NCBI GenBank assembly: GCA_903813345.2
Contig: CAIIXF020000817.1
Coordinates: 1 to 50,000, forward strand
Length of the DNA stretch: 50,000 nt
Reading direction: 5' to 3'
Source: Owenia fusiformis
Taxonomy: Eukaryota; Annelida; Polychaeta; Sabellida; Oweniidae
Of this stretch, positions 11,930 to 23,762 are shown piece by piece; the first letter of the stretch is position 1; each line of letters starts with the position of its first letter. Position numbers and translations under genes: made by a program. Under the pieces are notes generated by a model, which did not search any database, was not told where the DNA came from, and saw nothing but the letters and a program-made list of their open reading frames with translations.

Positions 11930-13714
11930 CTATTTATTGTTTTTCATCTGAATAAGTTCTGCCATAGATCGGTGCTCCCTCATCTCTTCTAACATATGCT
12001 GTAGCTGTATACTGTTCCTTCTAGCGCCCACTCTGTTGCCCGTATGGTAGGGTATTCCCTTTAATTTTGGTGCCTCTATGCGCAATGGCTTAAAACTATC
12101 CTCATTTTCGAATGATTGTTCATCCGTATCGGAGACTAGGCGACTAAGCGATGGACGTCTTTCCCGATTTGATCCGAGTTTTGGTAGTGATACTCCATTC
12201 CCACCGGATGTATTGATGGTTTTTGCGTTTGGAGACGAGTTTATGAGTTTAGACACTGTAACCGATTTCCCCTTATTTGAAGTCGTTTGTGGATATGTTT
12301 GGTTACCGAATGGACGACCATTCGATTGTTCTCTGCTTGGTTGTTTGATTGGCCCTTGTTTCATGAAAGCAATGGACGTCTTCCTAAAATTGCATGTTTC
12401 GTCATTGCCATGTGTCCAAATGGATGTTCGTTTGGATGTAGAGTCCTTTTCCTCTATGGTATCCAAGGAATCAATAGATGCAGAGAGCTCTTGAGACAGT
12501 GCAGACGGGAGATGTCCCGCTGAATCTATAATGATATTGACTTCATTAAGTTCATCGTCATGCACACACAGGCGAGATATGTCCATTGCATCAATAGTAT
12601 TACTGCGCTTCAGCAACTTTTTATGGTTTTTGCCCCGATTGTAACTTGCCAAATCGTCCGACATTCTCAACGATTTGACATCTTTAGTCATTTCATCCAC
12701 CTCTTGATCGACCGAGGCGTTTTGCTTCGGCAAGTTATCGTTTTCACTAACGTTTGCTGTATCATCTACATCAGGAGGTTTCGATGATTTTGCCATTAAC
12801 TCAGCCCCAATTATCGGCTCATTCCCGTTAATTGCATCCAACGTATCTTGGTGATTGTCATAGGTTCTACTAAATACCTCTTCTAGTGTTTGATCTTGCA
12901 GTTTAGTGTCACTCCCTTGATGCAGAAAAGCATGGTTATTACTGTCATTTTTATGAATTTGAAAACCAGAAACATAAGATCGTTCGTAATTTTTCACCGA
13001 TTCAGATTGCACTTCGGCATCAATGGACTTCTCTATAGACGCAGTTTCATTAAAATCGTTTGCTTCTTTGGACTGTACTTCCTTCGCTGTTGTTTTAGTG
13101 TTACCGTTCTTGTCTACTGCAATTGGTTTACGGGATTTTGGATGACCCATTAGATCTCTGTCACTTATGATTGTTGAAGGCAGACTTGAGACGCTATGTC
13201 GTCTGAGATTCGTTCTGCCAGTGGACAATGCAGTACACGACCCCATGTATGTGTCTGGGTTGATCCCATGGAATGCCTTAACAAATTCTTTAAGTCTTTT
13301 TTTCTTTTCTAAATTTTCTCTTGCCAAGTCTATTTTGCGGAGTGCAAGCCGCGCTTTGCACACAACGGCAGATACAGGTCTTGCATTCGGTACGTCTATT
13401 GCATGTTTTTGTTTCTTTGACGGCGTTAGATTATCGTCCATATTTTCCAATAATTCAGATCCTTTATAAGGCCGGGACTCCTTACTGTTTTTAATTTTTT
13501 CATTCTCGTATTCAGTCAGCTCATCTTCAAGAGTATGCGTGTATCGCACTATTTGCCTGTTTCTACTCTTGAATGCTTTATCCAGTCTCATCCACTCTCT
13601 TTCCAATTTTCTTTGCTCTGATGCAATGACATTGTTCGCACTGTTTAATTGCTGACTCCTTCGTTTCATCGTAGATCTAGCACCAGGCATCTTGGCCAAA
13701 TCTGAAGCAAACAT
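11930..13714 (-). CDS. Uncharacterised 594-residue coiled-coil/disordered protein, intronless
   Basis: A single uninterrupted frame of 594 codons, far longer than expected by chance here and richer in GC and CpG than its surroundings, so I take it as a real gene. The frame is open back to about 13834, but the first ATG is at 13714 (MFASDLAKM); upstream only a TTG is available, which is unlikely in an animal. Alternatively, an upstream exon could splice in. Residues about 25-75 form a charged helix likely to be coiled coil (EREWMRLDKAFKSRNRQ), with another around 125-155 (KARLALRKIDLARENLEKKK). The middle is disordered and rich in Ser, Asp and Asn. The C-terminus has basic RARRNS-like sites (VGARRNSIQ) and a final helix HMLEEMREHRSMAELIQ. 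No enzyme motif, signal peptide or membrane segment is visible. I do not recognise the family. It is convergent with RALGAPB. AATAAA (minus) occurs at 11933-11938, overlapping the codons just before the stop, and at 11749-11754. Confidence 0.8.
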   Translation of the reverse strand: MFASDLAKMPGARSTMKRRSQQLNSANNVIASEQRKLEREWMRLDKAFKSRNRQIVRYTHTLEDELTEYENEKIKNSKESRPYKGSELLENMDDNLTPSKKQKHAIDVPNARPVSAVVCKARLALRKIDLARENLEKKKRLKEFVKAFHGINPDTYMGSCTALSTGRTNLRRHSVSSLPSTIISDRDLMGHPKSRKPIAVDKNGNTKTTAKEVQSKEANDFNETASIEKSIDAEVQSESVKNYERSYVSGFQIHKNDSNNHAFLHQGSDTKLQDQTLEEVFSRTYDNHQDTLDAINGNEPIIGAELMAKSSKPPDVDDTANVSENDNLPKQNASVDQEVDEMTKDVKSLRMSDDLASYNRGKNHKKLLKRSNTIDAMDISRLCVHDDELNEVNIIIDSAGHLPSALSQELSASIDSLDTIEEKDSTSKRTSIWTHGNDETCNFRKTSIAFMKQGPIKQPSREQSNGRPFGNQTYPQTTSNKGKSVTVSKLINSSPNAKTINTSGGNGVSLPKLGSNRERRPSLSRLVSDTDEQSFENEDSFKPLRIEAPKLKGIPYHTGNRVGARRNSIQLQHMLEEMREHRSMAELIQMKNNK

Positions 13715-13834
13715 TTCAACAATTATCCTGAGTTCAATTAATGCCACAGTCGGCTGAGAAAAGCCAAACTTAGAATTGCTTCGAAAGTGTGATATGGCAG
13801 GTATATTGATAGCATTGGTAATCAATGGCGGTTT

Positions 13835-16780
13835 CTATGGATGTTTTATGTATCAATATAATTTACAAATAAAGAAATCGTGCTTATTACTTGCTCTGAT
13901 ATGTTTTATTCCGTGCTGATTCTAATCCAAATTGACTTTACGTCCTTAGTCTATTCAACTGGAAGGTATGGATTATTTTATCTTCAGGTTGCAAGCAGTT
14001 GAAGTGCGTAAATTGCCATAAGTTCCACTGATAACTCTTCAAGTGGATGAAATAACACTTGAATTTATATTAACTCTCAACTTTATGAAATCTAGGTATC
14101 ATTTTATTTGCTATTTTCTTATTTTATTAGTTCACAACCCTGACCTTCTTTTGGTTATGGATCCTGAGTATAGCATGTTGTTGAACGAGCCTATTCAAAT
14201 GTTTTCAAACACCTATCTCTATTTTGACACTTTCGTTTTTGAAGCTGAGAAATGCATATTGACAAAGTTCAGTGGTTACATTCGTATAAAAATTCTATTC
14301 AGATTTCTTTTGAATGTTTGTCAATGGTATCCTGTTACACCGAACTCGTTGAAATGTGTTTAAAAAGCATGTCATAATTATTTTCGACAATACGTCTTTC
14401 TATCGGAGAGTTCATTCATTGTACTGTTCGAAACGATGCAAAACTTATTCAAAAACTGATTTATTGTAACTGTTTAAAATTTTCCCAGTAAAACGTTGAT
14501 GAAACATTGAGGCTTTTTCAATATATCTTAAAACAAGATATAATCGAAAGTACTTTCACACAGGACACTTCATAGTATTTAATCTATTCACAATTTTAGA
14601 TCTTAAAATATTAAAAATTGCACGTAAATTATAAATAAAAATAGACTAGAAATTTTTAAATGATCATAAAACCTTAATTCAATTAGAAATACAAAAATAT
14701 ACTTTCCATCCATTTAATTTTAATACCTTTACCCATGCACTGGACGTAATTAGTACACCTCCGTGGATAATTTTTATTAATGATACAAATAAGTGATGAA
14801 TTATTCTTACCTCGTATTTTGTGCATGGCTTTCGCTTAAAATGAATGAGGAAGGAATGAAACCAAATATTAATCAGTTCTTTATCGTCAATCATGGTATT
14901 ATTCATAATTTCAAGATTTCCAATAAACGCTTCATTTGTTTGTATTTACTTGACACACAAACGCCTCCAATCCCAATAGCCCGTCATTGTTTTTCGTCAT
15001 GATAAACCTCTTGAATATAAAATTCTGAGGCAATGTATGCTAAGTCAATGATTGCTCCAGATTAGGTAGAATTTGTAATCCATTGGGTGAACAACTCAGA
15101 AGCAATGTTTACGATTAAAAACAAACAATGTATTCTTCACCAACCCAAACAGAATAACATCTCAAAAGAGATCTAAGAACCAGATATAGCAAGAAATAAG
15201 AGTTAGTTCTTTGAAATTATAAATATTTGTTAAATAGAGAACAAATGTTGTTCTGAAGTACTAGCAATGTGAGTAGCAGTGTCAAATGATTAGATCTCTA
15301 AACTTCTAACATCAGCACGTCCTTAAAGGGTGATTTCCCGTAAATCCGATCCCCTTAATATCTTATTCCATAAATAGTACCATGGGTACTGGATTAATGT
15401 GGTGAATGTGCATTCTGGACACTTTTGTTAACCCATACACTTTGTTGCCTGTATAATTAAGCAAATCAATGTGATAGTGTACTTTTGGATTTATAACATA
15501 AACAATAAACGTGGCGGCGAATTAAATCTTTGCAACATATTTTTGCCGAAAATTTGTAGACATTATTGATAACCAATAAATTAAGGTACATGTACAATTT
15601 CAAGCCAATTGATTAATTTGAACTGAAACGGCCAAGCAGTAAAACTCAATTTTGTTCTTGCCACATTGCTTCACAGGCGAGCAGTTGACGATAGCACTGA
15701 ACAAATTGCACTTTTATCGAGTTTGGATGTTTTCTTAATAGAATGGCATGATTGTATCAAATTCTAGGTTATTATGTATAAAAACCAATATAGAGTTAAT
15801 GAAGATCGGAATAACAAAAACTGCCATTTTGATAATTGCCCATTAACGGATTTTAAAGAATGTAAAAGTGGGGAGGGGTGTTTCCATGGGTTTCAATTCT
15901 CAACGAAAGTCAAGTAGCTAGCTACACTAGTAGTGCCACGCGTATTGTCTTGTTTTTAAATTCTCTCGAAAACAATATTTTAAGACGAACACGGAAAAAC
16001 TGAAGATTGTACTGCGCAATAAATATCCCCAAAATCGTAAACAACAATAGAGATCAATAATGTCCTGGTGCCTGGAGACAATCGACAAATCAATGAGATG
16101 GCAATAATCACCATTGATCCTTTGAGGCTTCTGGGACGGGCGACGTGCCCTTCTACAACTACATGTTCCCAAACGAACAGATTCTACCCAATCGATAACA
16201 AAAACTTGACAATAACATGTATTATTTTCTAAGAGTTCACCTGACATTTTTGAAGTAGGTCTTTTACGATTTTACACACAACATCAATTGTGCAAAATAT
16301 TAAATTAGCAAATAGCCCTGTTTGTACACTGGGGATTGTATTTCAACAAATGGAAGAATATTAGTTAATGTTGGATAGTCAATGTCCTCAAATCTCCTGA
16401 AAAGGTCATTATGCATTGTCCCATCAAAGAACTAGGTTTCCTAAAAGGTATATTATCCTCAGTTTCCCCATGAGGTCACTGATTTTCAGTTCCGTACGGT
16501 CACTCATTGCCTACTACTATATAATGCGTGCGAGTCTATTATATTCATACACATAGCTATCACTGAATTTATCGATTGAACTGATAATTATGTAATTGTC
16601 TTATTGTATATTGATACGATTGTCTCTGGTGGTACTTGAGCAGGCCCCTATACTTTCATAGAAAATCGTATCTGAAGTGTTAGATTACAAGACCATCCTT
16701 AATCATGTTAATGAAGTGGACAAGATTAGACCATGTAATGATGAAACATGTTAAGCGAATTAAGAAATTCCATGTCTAAA
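13835..16780. other. Intergenic, no supported gene
   Basis: Only short open frames occur, on both strands (for example 106 codons at 14043-14363 plus and 15927-16247 minus). They show no domain, no codon bias and no splice structure. Any promoter of the minus-strand gene would lie at the left end of this stretch. I could not point to a convincing TATA or CpG feature. Confidence 0.4.
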
Positions 16781-16819
16781 GACAGCGGTTCGAAAAAACG
16801 GTAACTTTGTCTTTAACAA

Positions 16820-17212
16820 TGTGTCACTACATTCACCATCGCTTCTTGGTGGCGACATAAAAAGTTACTCCATAGATTTTCAAGAGAATCACAGAATTCG
16901 TCACGACAAGCTGTTGACCGTTATATGACTAAAGAAGACAGGAATTTAAACAGTATTCTATCTGTTTATGAGAGATAAACGTCAGGATTGCCAAGAGTCA
17001 TAAGAAAATTGGTTAAAGTGAGTCAAGAAGGATGCTTTTAAAATATTCTGGCCATGTCATTAGTATACTATAGGCATTAACATAGAAATGTCATCACCTT
17101 CTATTGTCACAGACGCCGAACACCAACCGCCAAACATCCACAAAAAAGTTGAAGACCATAGCCTAACAATATGTCATCACTTGTGATGGTGACATAACAA
17201 GTCTATACAATG
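16820..17212. repeat. Fragments of a dispersed SINE-like family
   Basis: The block 17106-17212 (TGTCACAGACGCCGAACACC, then an A-rich run, GAAGACCATAG, AACAATATGTCATCAC and a small hairpin TCATCACTTGTGATGGTGAC) matches 32073-32180 and, more weakly, 49270-49345. A shorter piece with the same hairpin end (CACCATCGCTTCTTGGTGGCGACATAA) lies at about 16835-16862. Confidence 0.7.
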
Positions 17213-17600
17213 CTGACTAGTGAAACAAATTATAGCCTCAAGAGTGAGTCTACCTACTCATATTCATATAAAGTGGGGAAAGATCTATAATGTTACTATT
17301 CAACCGGGAGTTCTGATAAAGTTACCAAGTTACAGTACCTCTTATAATAGCATACAGTCTAATAAATGTCAAGGTTAATCAACAGTTATTGCGGACAGGA
17401 TAACACTTGAGCACTTGTTGAGTGCTGCATATACGGACACTCAAATTTGCATTTGCATCTTCGCACTGTTTTAACGTAAGCTATGGTTTTTCATATTATC
17501 ATAATTTTACTTTTTTGTTGATGCTTGAAACAGAAGATACGTGAAGTACTACTCTAGTATCACAAATGAAATCACACAGTACACTGTGTACTATTATATA

Positions 17601-17775
17601 CAGTAAAACCTGTCTTAGTGAACACCTCTCTCTAGTGAACACCTGTCTAGTGGACACCCTTCCTACGCACATAGCCCACTGACTTCTGTATAAATTACCC
17701 TCTCTCTAGTGAACACCTACCTACAGTGAACGTTTTTTCTTGGCAAAAAATGTTCACTATACACAAGTTTTACTG
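17601..17775. mobile_element. Short pogo/Tigger-like MITE
   Basis: It begins CAGTAAAACCTGTC and ends ACAAGTTTTACTG, the imperfect inverted complement, and is flanked on each side by TA (17599-17600 and 17776-17777). Internal copies of AGTGAACACCT are repeated. Ends and TA duplication match the larger element at 41877-43121, so this is probably an internally deleted relative. Confidence 0.8.
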
Positions 17776-18200
17776 TAAAATAAACTATAATTTTTTTATA
17801 TACCAGTGCCCTATACATGTTCCTGGACACTATAATCCATAAATATAATTCAAAACCAAGCACTTGAGTAAAGCAAATATTTTTTATTCATGAAATATAA
17901 TTTATACTGTGCATAATACTATATAACGTCTAACGCAATGCAATCTACAAAATAGCATAAAAATACAGTGAGCTTAAAAATGATGGTTCTAAAAAGAAGC
18001 ACATTTTTAAAGGCTCACAGCTGATCTCTTATAATATAGACCTATTTGAGTTGTTCTGCAGCCATGCTAGATATGATACATGTATGTACTAATTTATAAT
18101 TACTTGGCAACAATTTAGGCTCATATTGCAAACACTTCTTTATAAATCTACAGGCTATTCTTTAATATATAGTTAATATATAGTTGTACATCAAACACCC

Positions 18201-18304
18201 TAGCCTTGCCCAAGTCGGTCTCTTTTACTATCTTGATTTCTATTATGACCGCCGGTAATAATTCAAGATCAGATAAGTAAAAAATATCGACTTGGGCAAG
18301 GCTA
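18201..18304. mobile_element. 104-bp foldback MITE with 9-bp target duplication
   Basis: TAGCCTTGCCCAAGTCG at the left is mirrored by CGACTTGGGCAAGGCTA at the right, and imperfect pairing continues inward for about 40 bases. The direct repeat CAAACACCC flanks both sides (18192-18200 and 18305-18313), which marks an insertion event. Confidence 0.85.
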
Positions 18305-18313
18305 CAAACACCC

Positions 18314-19453
18314 AGGATCAAACATTTCTTTTATTGACATAAACTGACCATCAAATACACGATGCATTCGTTGCTTAAACAAAAATTCTAACTTAAGAAA
18401 CAAAACTACTTTGACTAATAACCCTAACATATTTCTGCAACTGTTCTATAACTATAATCAGTACAGGTAGTAATGTGCCTTCGAAGGAGAAGGTACATGT
18501 ACATAAACGTATTTATGGAAAAAGTTTTTCAAGAAACAATTTACACTGTAAGTTAGTGTGCTGCGTTTCCATAGTTTTTAAGGAATGATTAATAAACATA
18601 ACCAGAGTCTAAAAATAATATATGAATACAACTTCACATATATTTGAGTGGATTTGATGCATGACTAGGCTTCACAGCTGTATATACCATAATGGTAATG
18701 CCAAATCAATATGAAGCATCAACACACAAATCAAGTTTTAGAATCATTTCACTAAGTGCACAAAGAAAAAAGTATATTAATGTTCAAACCAACAGAAAAA
18801 TCATATTATAAAATGACTTTTCTTCCTAAACAATACACATAAGCGATTAACATGAATGATACATTATAAGCTATTGTACCTGTAATTATGTACAGTAAGC
18901 ATTGTGCAAGACATCTGAGACATTAATCATAATGTAGTTTATAAAATGTGTATATCTACTTTGGTATACTATATAGTTTTGCTATGTGTCTAACCGCATG
19001 CAAGACCAGACATGATTATTTCTTTATATTAAAAATCAATGCTTAATGATGTTTATATTATAAGTACCACATTTTAAAAACGGTAGAAGTACCATCAATC
19101 ATGCACTATCACGTAATTATGTATTATTATGATTCACAAATTGAAATTCTGGTAGATCAACTGAACACTATTTCCCACTGCATGCAAGTGAGAGAAAAAT
19201 ATATTTTTCCAAACATTATTGCATTTTCATAAAACTACATGTACATGTGTGAAATGTAGTTCTGTCTTTTTAAAGTTAATTCAATCACAACAGATTGATA
19301 TGTTTAAATCAATTGAAATCAATGTCAAGTCTGATATCAAGATTAATTCTGGTCAAGAAACTGAACACAGAATGTTTCATTTCATTCATGCCTAGTCTGA
19401 ATATTTCAAAAATAATACAGTCTATTCACAAACATCATCATAAAGTTTTAGTT
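18314..19453 (-). other. Probable 3' UTR of the RNF213-like gene
   Basis: Sequence downstream of the stop at 19454 on the minus strand. No exon is seen. Minus-strand AATAAA occurs at 18330-18335 and, farther on, at 17883-17888, giving candidate 3' UTRs of about 1.1 or 1.6 kb. The longer one would include the small MITE at 18201. Confidence 0.4.
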
Positions 19454-22400
19454 CTATCGCTTTTGAAGTTCCAGAACTATGGCCTTCCAAAGATACACAG
19501 CATGTGCAGGTGTTATGTCATCTGGAACATGTTCGTTCATAATTTTCAGGAAGTTCTGTTCTGGGTCTGACACAACCTGGTTCCTGTCATTAATGTAGGC
19601 ATCCAGCGTGTAACTCAGACTGCAACAGAAACAACAATTATAATGTTATCTTACAAAATAAAGTGGCACTTTAAAGTCAGTTATGGACTACACGACAATA
19701 CCTAAGAATACAATAATACCTAAATTATATACCTTAGTATAAATTAAAATGAAATATATTATTTTTCCAAATATCATTCAAGTTTTAACAAATTTTTATG
19801 ACAAGTTAATTTAAAAAGTAGTTTTTTGGAAATTATGATATTCACGATGACCATCATATATTTGAAAAAATTGGCCAATCAGATCATTACTTAGAATTAA
19901 TACCTTGCATTTAGTGAGTACATCCGTTCTTCCTGCGTTTGATTAGCAAGATGCAACATAATACACTCATAGAGTTCCATAAGGAGTCTAGTAAGTTCCA
20001 TGTGTTTTATCTGTTCCATCACTTTACTGTCACCTGGTAACTCCTCTTTGTATTCACTTGGAACATCATCAAATGGATCCTAAGATATAAAAATTTTACA
20101 TCAATTAATAATTACATCTATTTTTCAAGTAAAGTGAGAACATTCCAATCTTATAATCAATATTGCTTGCTCTTCGAGCTGCAGGAAATATACTGAGGGA
20201 AAGATAAACATGTTTTCAAACGTTATGTACTTGTGCTCTAAGAATAAAACATGTGATTGTCTCAAAATTTTGTTTACATACCTTTCCAAGATTAGCTATA
20301 TATAACTGCCTGGCTGCCTCTGTTGCTACCAGCTGCCATAATGACATCATCTGCTGCAGTTCTGCTTGGGATAGTACCTACAATACACCATGTATCAACA
20401 TGAAAAAAGAGACACCTTTTGTTTATACAGGATAGGAATATCTTGCTGTTTTCAATCATATTTGTTGTGATTAACTGCAGAAAGAAGTTTGAAGTTTCTA
20501 ATTTTTTTTAAAATCGTTTTTAATACTCTCAGATGGCTTCATGCCGATTATCTGCATGTGGGGCAAAATAGTATAATTTCAAAATATTGAACTACTAATA
20601 ATATGTGCACACTTCTTGTACATCTCCAAATTAGCATGTTAATTATGATGACATAAACAATGTACTTACACTGACTATGGTAGATTGAGTATTGGGATGG
20701 CCAATCATATCCCTCATATAGTCATAGACCTTCATGTCAGGTGTCCCACCGGTGGTAGCGACAAAGCCAATAGCAAGTTCAACCACTCTCAGTGTACTAT
20801 ACACTTCAGATATGTCTTTCATAGCCTGGAGGATGGCTTTCTGTGTCTCCTTCTGTATTGCCTTCTGGGGTATTCTTTCCCTCAGAGATTGGTATGTCTT
20901 CAACTCAACCATTCTTGTCTCCCATTTAAATGTGAAGAATGGAACCTGGGAAGTATAGAGTGCATGTAAGTTGGGATGCTTAACTAAGCTATACTAAAGT
21001 ATTTTTGAGGGGGCTAAGCTTCCATTTTAAAAGGACATGTCCATAAATATAAACATGCGGTACTAACTTCGACCATTAATTTGAATCTTTGACCTACCAG
21101 ATGTTTGAAAATCAAGGATTACGAGTCTCATACTGCACCATTTTTCTTCAAACTTGTTCTATTCAAAGCATAACAAAAATGGCTTTCTGTTGGTACATTA
21201 TTCTGTTATACAAAATTCCTACTTCCAGTGGCATTTTGGTCCCCAACTGTGAGAAGGACTTCTAACAGCTGGGGACCAAAACGCTGCTAAAACGAGGGAC
21301 TCTTTACAATAAAGCAATGCACCGACAGAAAGGCAATTTTGTTTTCCTTTGAATGGAACAAGTTTAAAGAAAAATGGTGCAGTATCAGTCTTGCAGTCCT
21401 TGATTTTCAAACATCTGGTAGATCAAAAATTCAAATTAACGGTTGAAGTTAGTACCGCATGATAAACGTACAGTAAAATCTAAGTGTAACTACTTTGATA
21501 CCTCTCAAGTGTTCCATTTTAGAGGTGTTCCACTTACAGAGATTCATTTAACATTAAGTCTGTTGAGCTTTGGACTCTGAAAAGTGTTCCACTTCCAGGG
21601 GTGTTTCACTTTACAAATTTCACTAAAAGTGTAAAATAGTTTTGAATGTTGTACTATAAGTGCCAGTGGTACATTGTATATACTGTACCTGCCCAGTTAT
21701 AATTGTATATACTGTACCTGCCCAGTTATAATAGGTTTCCCCTTGATGAACCTATTGAAGAGCTGTTTTTCAAGAGCTGCAAAATTGTATTTGACAGTCG
21801 TTCCCTGTCCTTGTCTTAAGGAGTATTCACAATTGGATAGCACGAGTGGAATCATGTCCCGTTCCCTGACATATGATATCATGTGTTGTTTCCCAACAGC
21901 AGTCACCTTCACATCATTTCCAGCACTATAACACACAACATTTGCAATGTTTTCATCACATCAGAATCTGTTGTAATTGGTACAACACATTATGATTTCA
22001 ATTCATTGGCACCAAATTTGTCATTACACTGCATGATTACCAGAGTCTAGCTTCAAGTCCTTGTGACCTCCCCACTACACACCTCCCTGTGTACAAAGGT
22101 GTGTAGTTAAGAAGTGAGAGGGGGTGTCAATTTGACAATCAAGTAATATGCGAGGGTGACATGCTAATATTACTAATACTAATCTAATCATTTACATATA
22201 CATTATTACAATACAATACAATACAATATTTGTTTTTTTCCGGAACAACAATATGTTAATTTCCCTCAGTAATAATGGCTAAAATCACAAAATTAATAAA
22301 CCTGAATGAAATGCAATACCTTTTTGTCTCTTTGGCAAAAGCAATCAAGCTGTTATGCACATTCTTTAATTGGTTGACCAGTTCCAACGTCCACATTCCT

Positions 22401-23731
22401 GTGCCTTTCAGCTTTATGAACAAGACCCCAGCATTGCTATCCATATTAAGCTGATTGACAGTCTTAACTCCCTCTATTTCTAAAATATAAATTATTGTAC
22501 ACATCTTAAATCATAATAGTGTTCCATTACTATACATGGAGATGAGAACATAAACTAAAGTGATGGATAGACCCTTATACTGTAGCCCATGGATGGACTT
22601 ATTTAGATATTATTTCACTTGATATGGAGGAAGTTAGTTGAACTTTGCAATGTTTTTGTACAAACAGGCAACATCCATGCCTCAGAGCATCTGGTAAGAG
22701 CTGAACGAAATGAAGTAAACAAGTAAAAATGAATACCTGTTGGCAAATAGTGTCTCGTATTATTCCACACTTTGATGAATATGCTGATGAGATCTGTCAG
22801 TTCTTCTTTCATGTAATCTGCAGATGTGAACAATAAAGACAAGGATGATTATATCCATAAACATATAAGGTCAATATAATGCATGCATTTACCAAATAGA
22901 ATCAGTCAAAACCTACTATTTTGCTTCACATCAGTGAAGTATATTCAGTGTGCCGATGTTACAAACATATACACTTAAGAAAATAGAGCATGTAGTTCAT
23001 GTAATGTACATACATATACTATAATATAGCTAAACATTACAGTCAATTAATTCCAAGTATATTATTCCCTAAACTTACCAGGTACCAAATCAACAATATC
23101 ATTGATAGTGTTCTCATCTAGTTGACTATCTGAAATGCTGAGTGCAAGTCTGTTGGACAACATCTGGAGGAGCTGAACAATGGATGGAAGATGCTGTGTG
23201 CAGCTGACCAACCTCTCCTACAAACAGAAAAAGTAATTTCATCTACCAAATGTTTTTGCACATTGGTGGAATACTGCTTTGTATTTTGACAAATTAAACC
23301 TTTTTGATGTAAAGATACATTTTTAGGAGAAAATAGAATACATTGTTTGCACGTTTTTAAAACACAGTAAAAGAATTTAGGTTCAATAACATCACAACAG
23401 AAAAGCAAAGATAGACTCTTTGAAATTTTATAATGATACAACTATCATATGGAAAGGGGTTTGGAACAGCATTTTGTTCAATATTTAAGTATGTACCTGC
23501 TTGAGGAACTGATTCAAGAAGTGACAATCTCTGTATTGGTCACTGGCTTCAAAAGCATGGTGTAGATTTTCAAGTGTAATCCTCTGTCTGTATGTCCACA
23601 TGTTTGGCTCAGCAAATAGGCATTTCACATTCAATTTTACAGATACCCTCTCATGTATAAACTGCATAAGTGGATTCTGACCTGTAATTTTAAAAACATG
23701 ATTAATATATACATGTGCACTTATTTTTTAA

Positions 23732-23762
<31 letters not shown>

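Noticed and set aside
12078-13469. Several plus-strand frames of 75-138 codons
   Set aside because: They are antisense shadows of the 594-codon gene and carry no independent signals.
13714-13825. N-terminal extension of the 594-codon gene starting at a TTG
   Set aside because: TTG is not a usual animal start codon, and the first ATG is at 13714. The extension could still be coding through an unseen upstream exon, but nothing supports it.
14043-14363. 106-codon plus-strand frame in the intergenic stretch
   Set aside because: AT-driven hydrophobic sequence, no codon bias, no splice sites or poly(A) arrangement that supports a gene.
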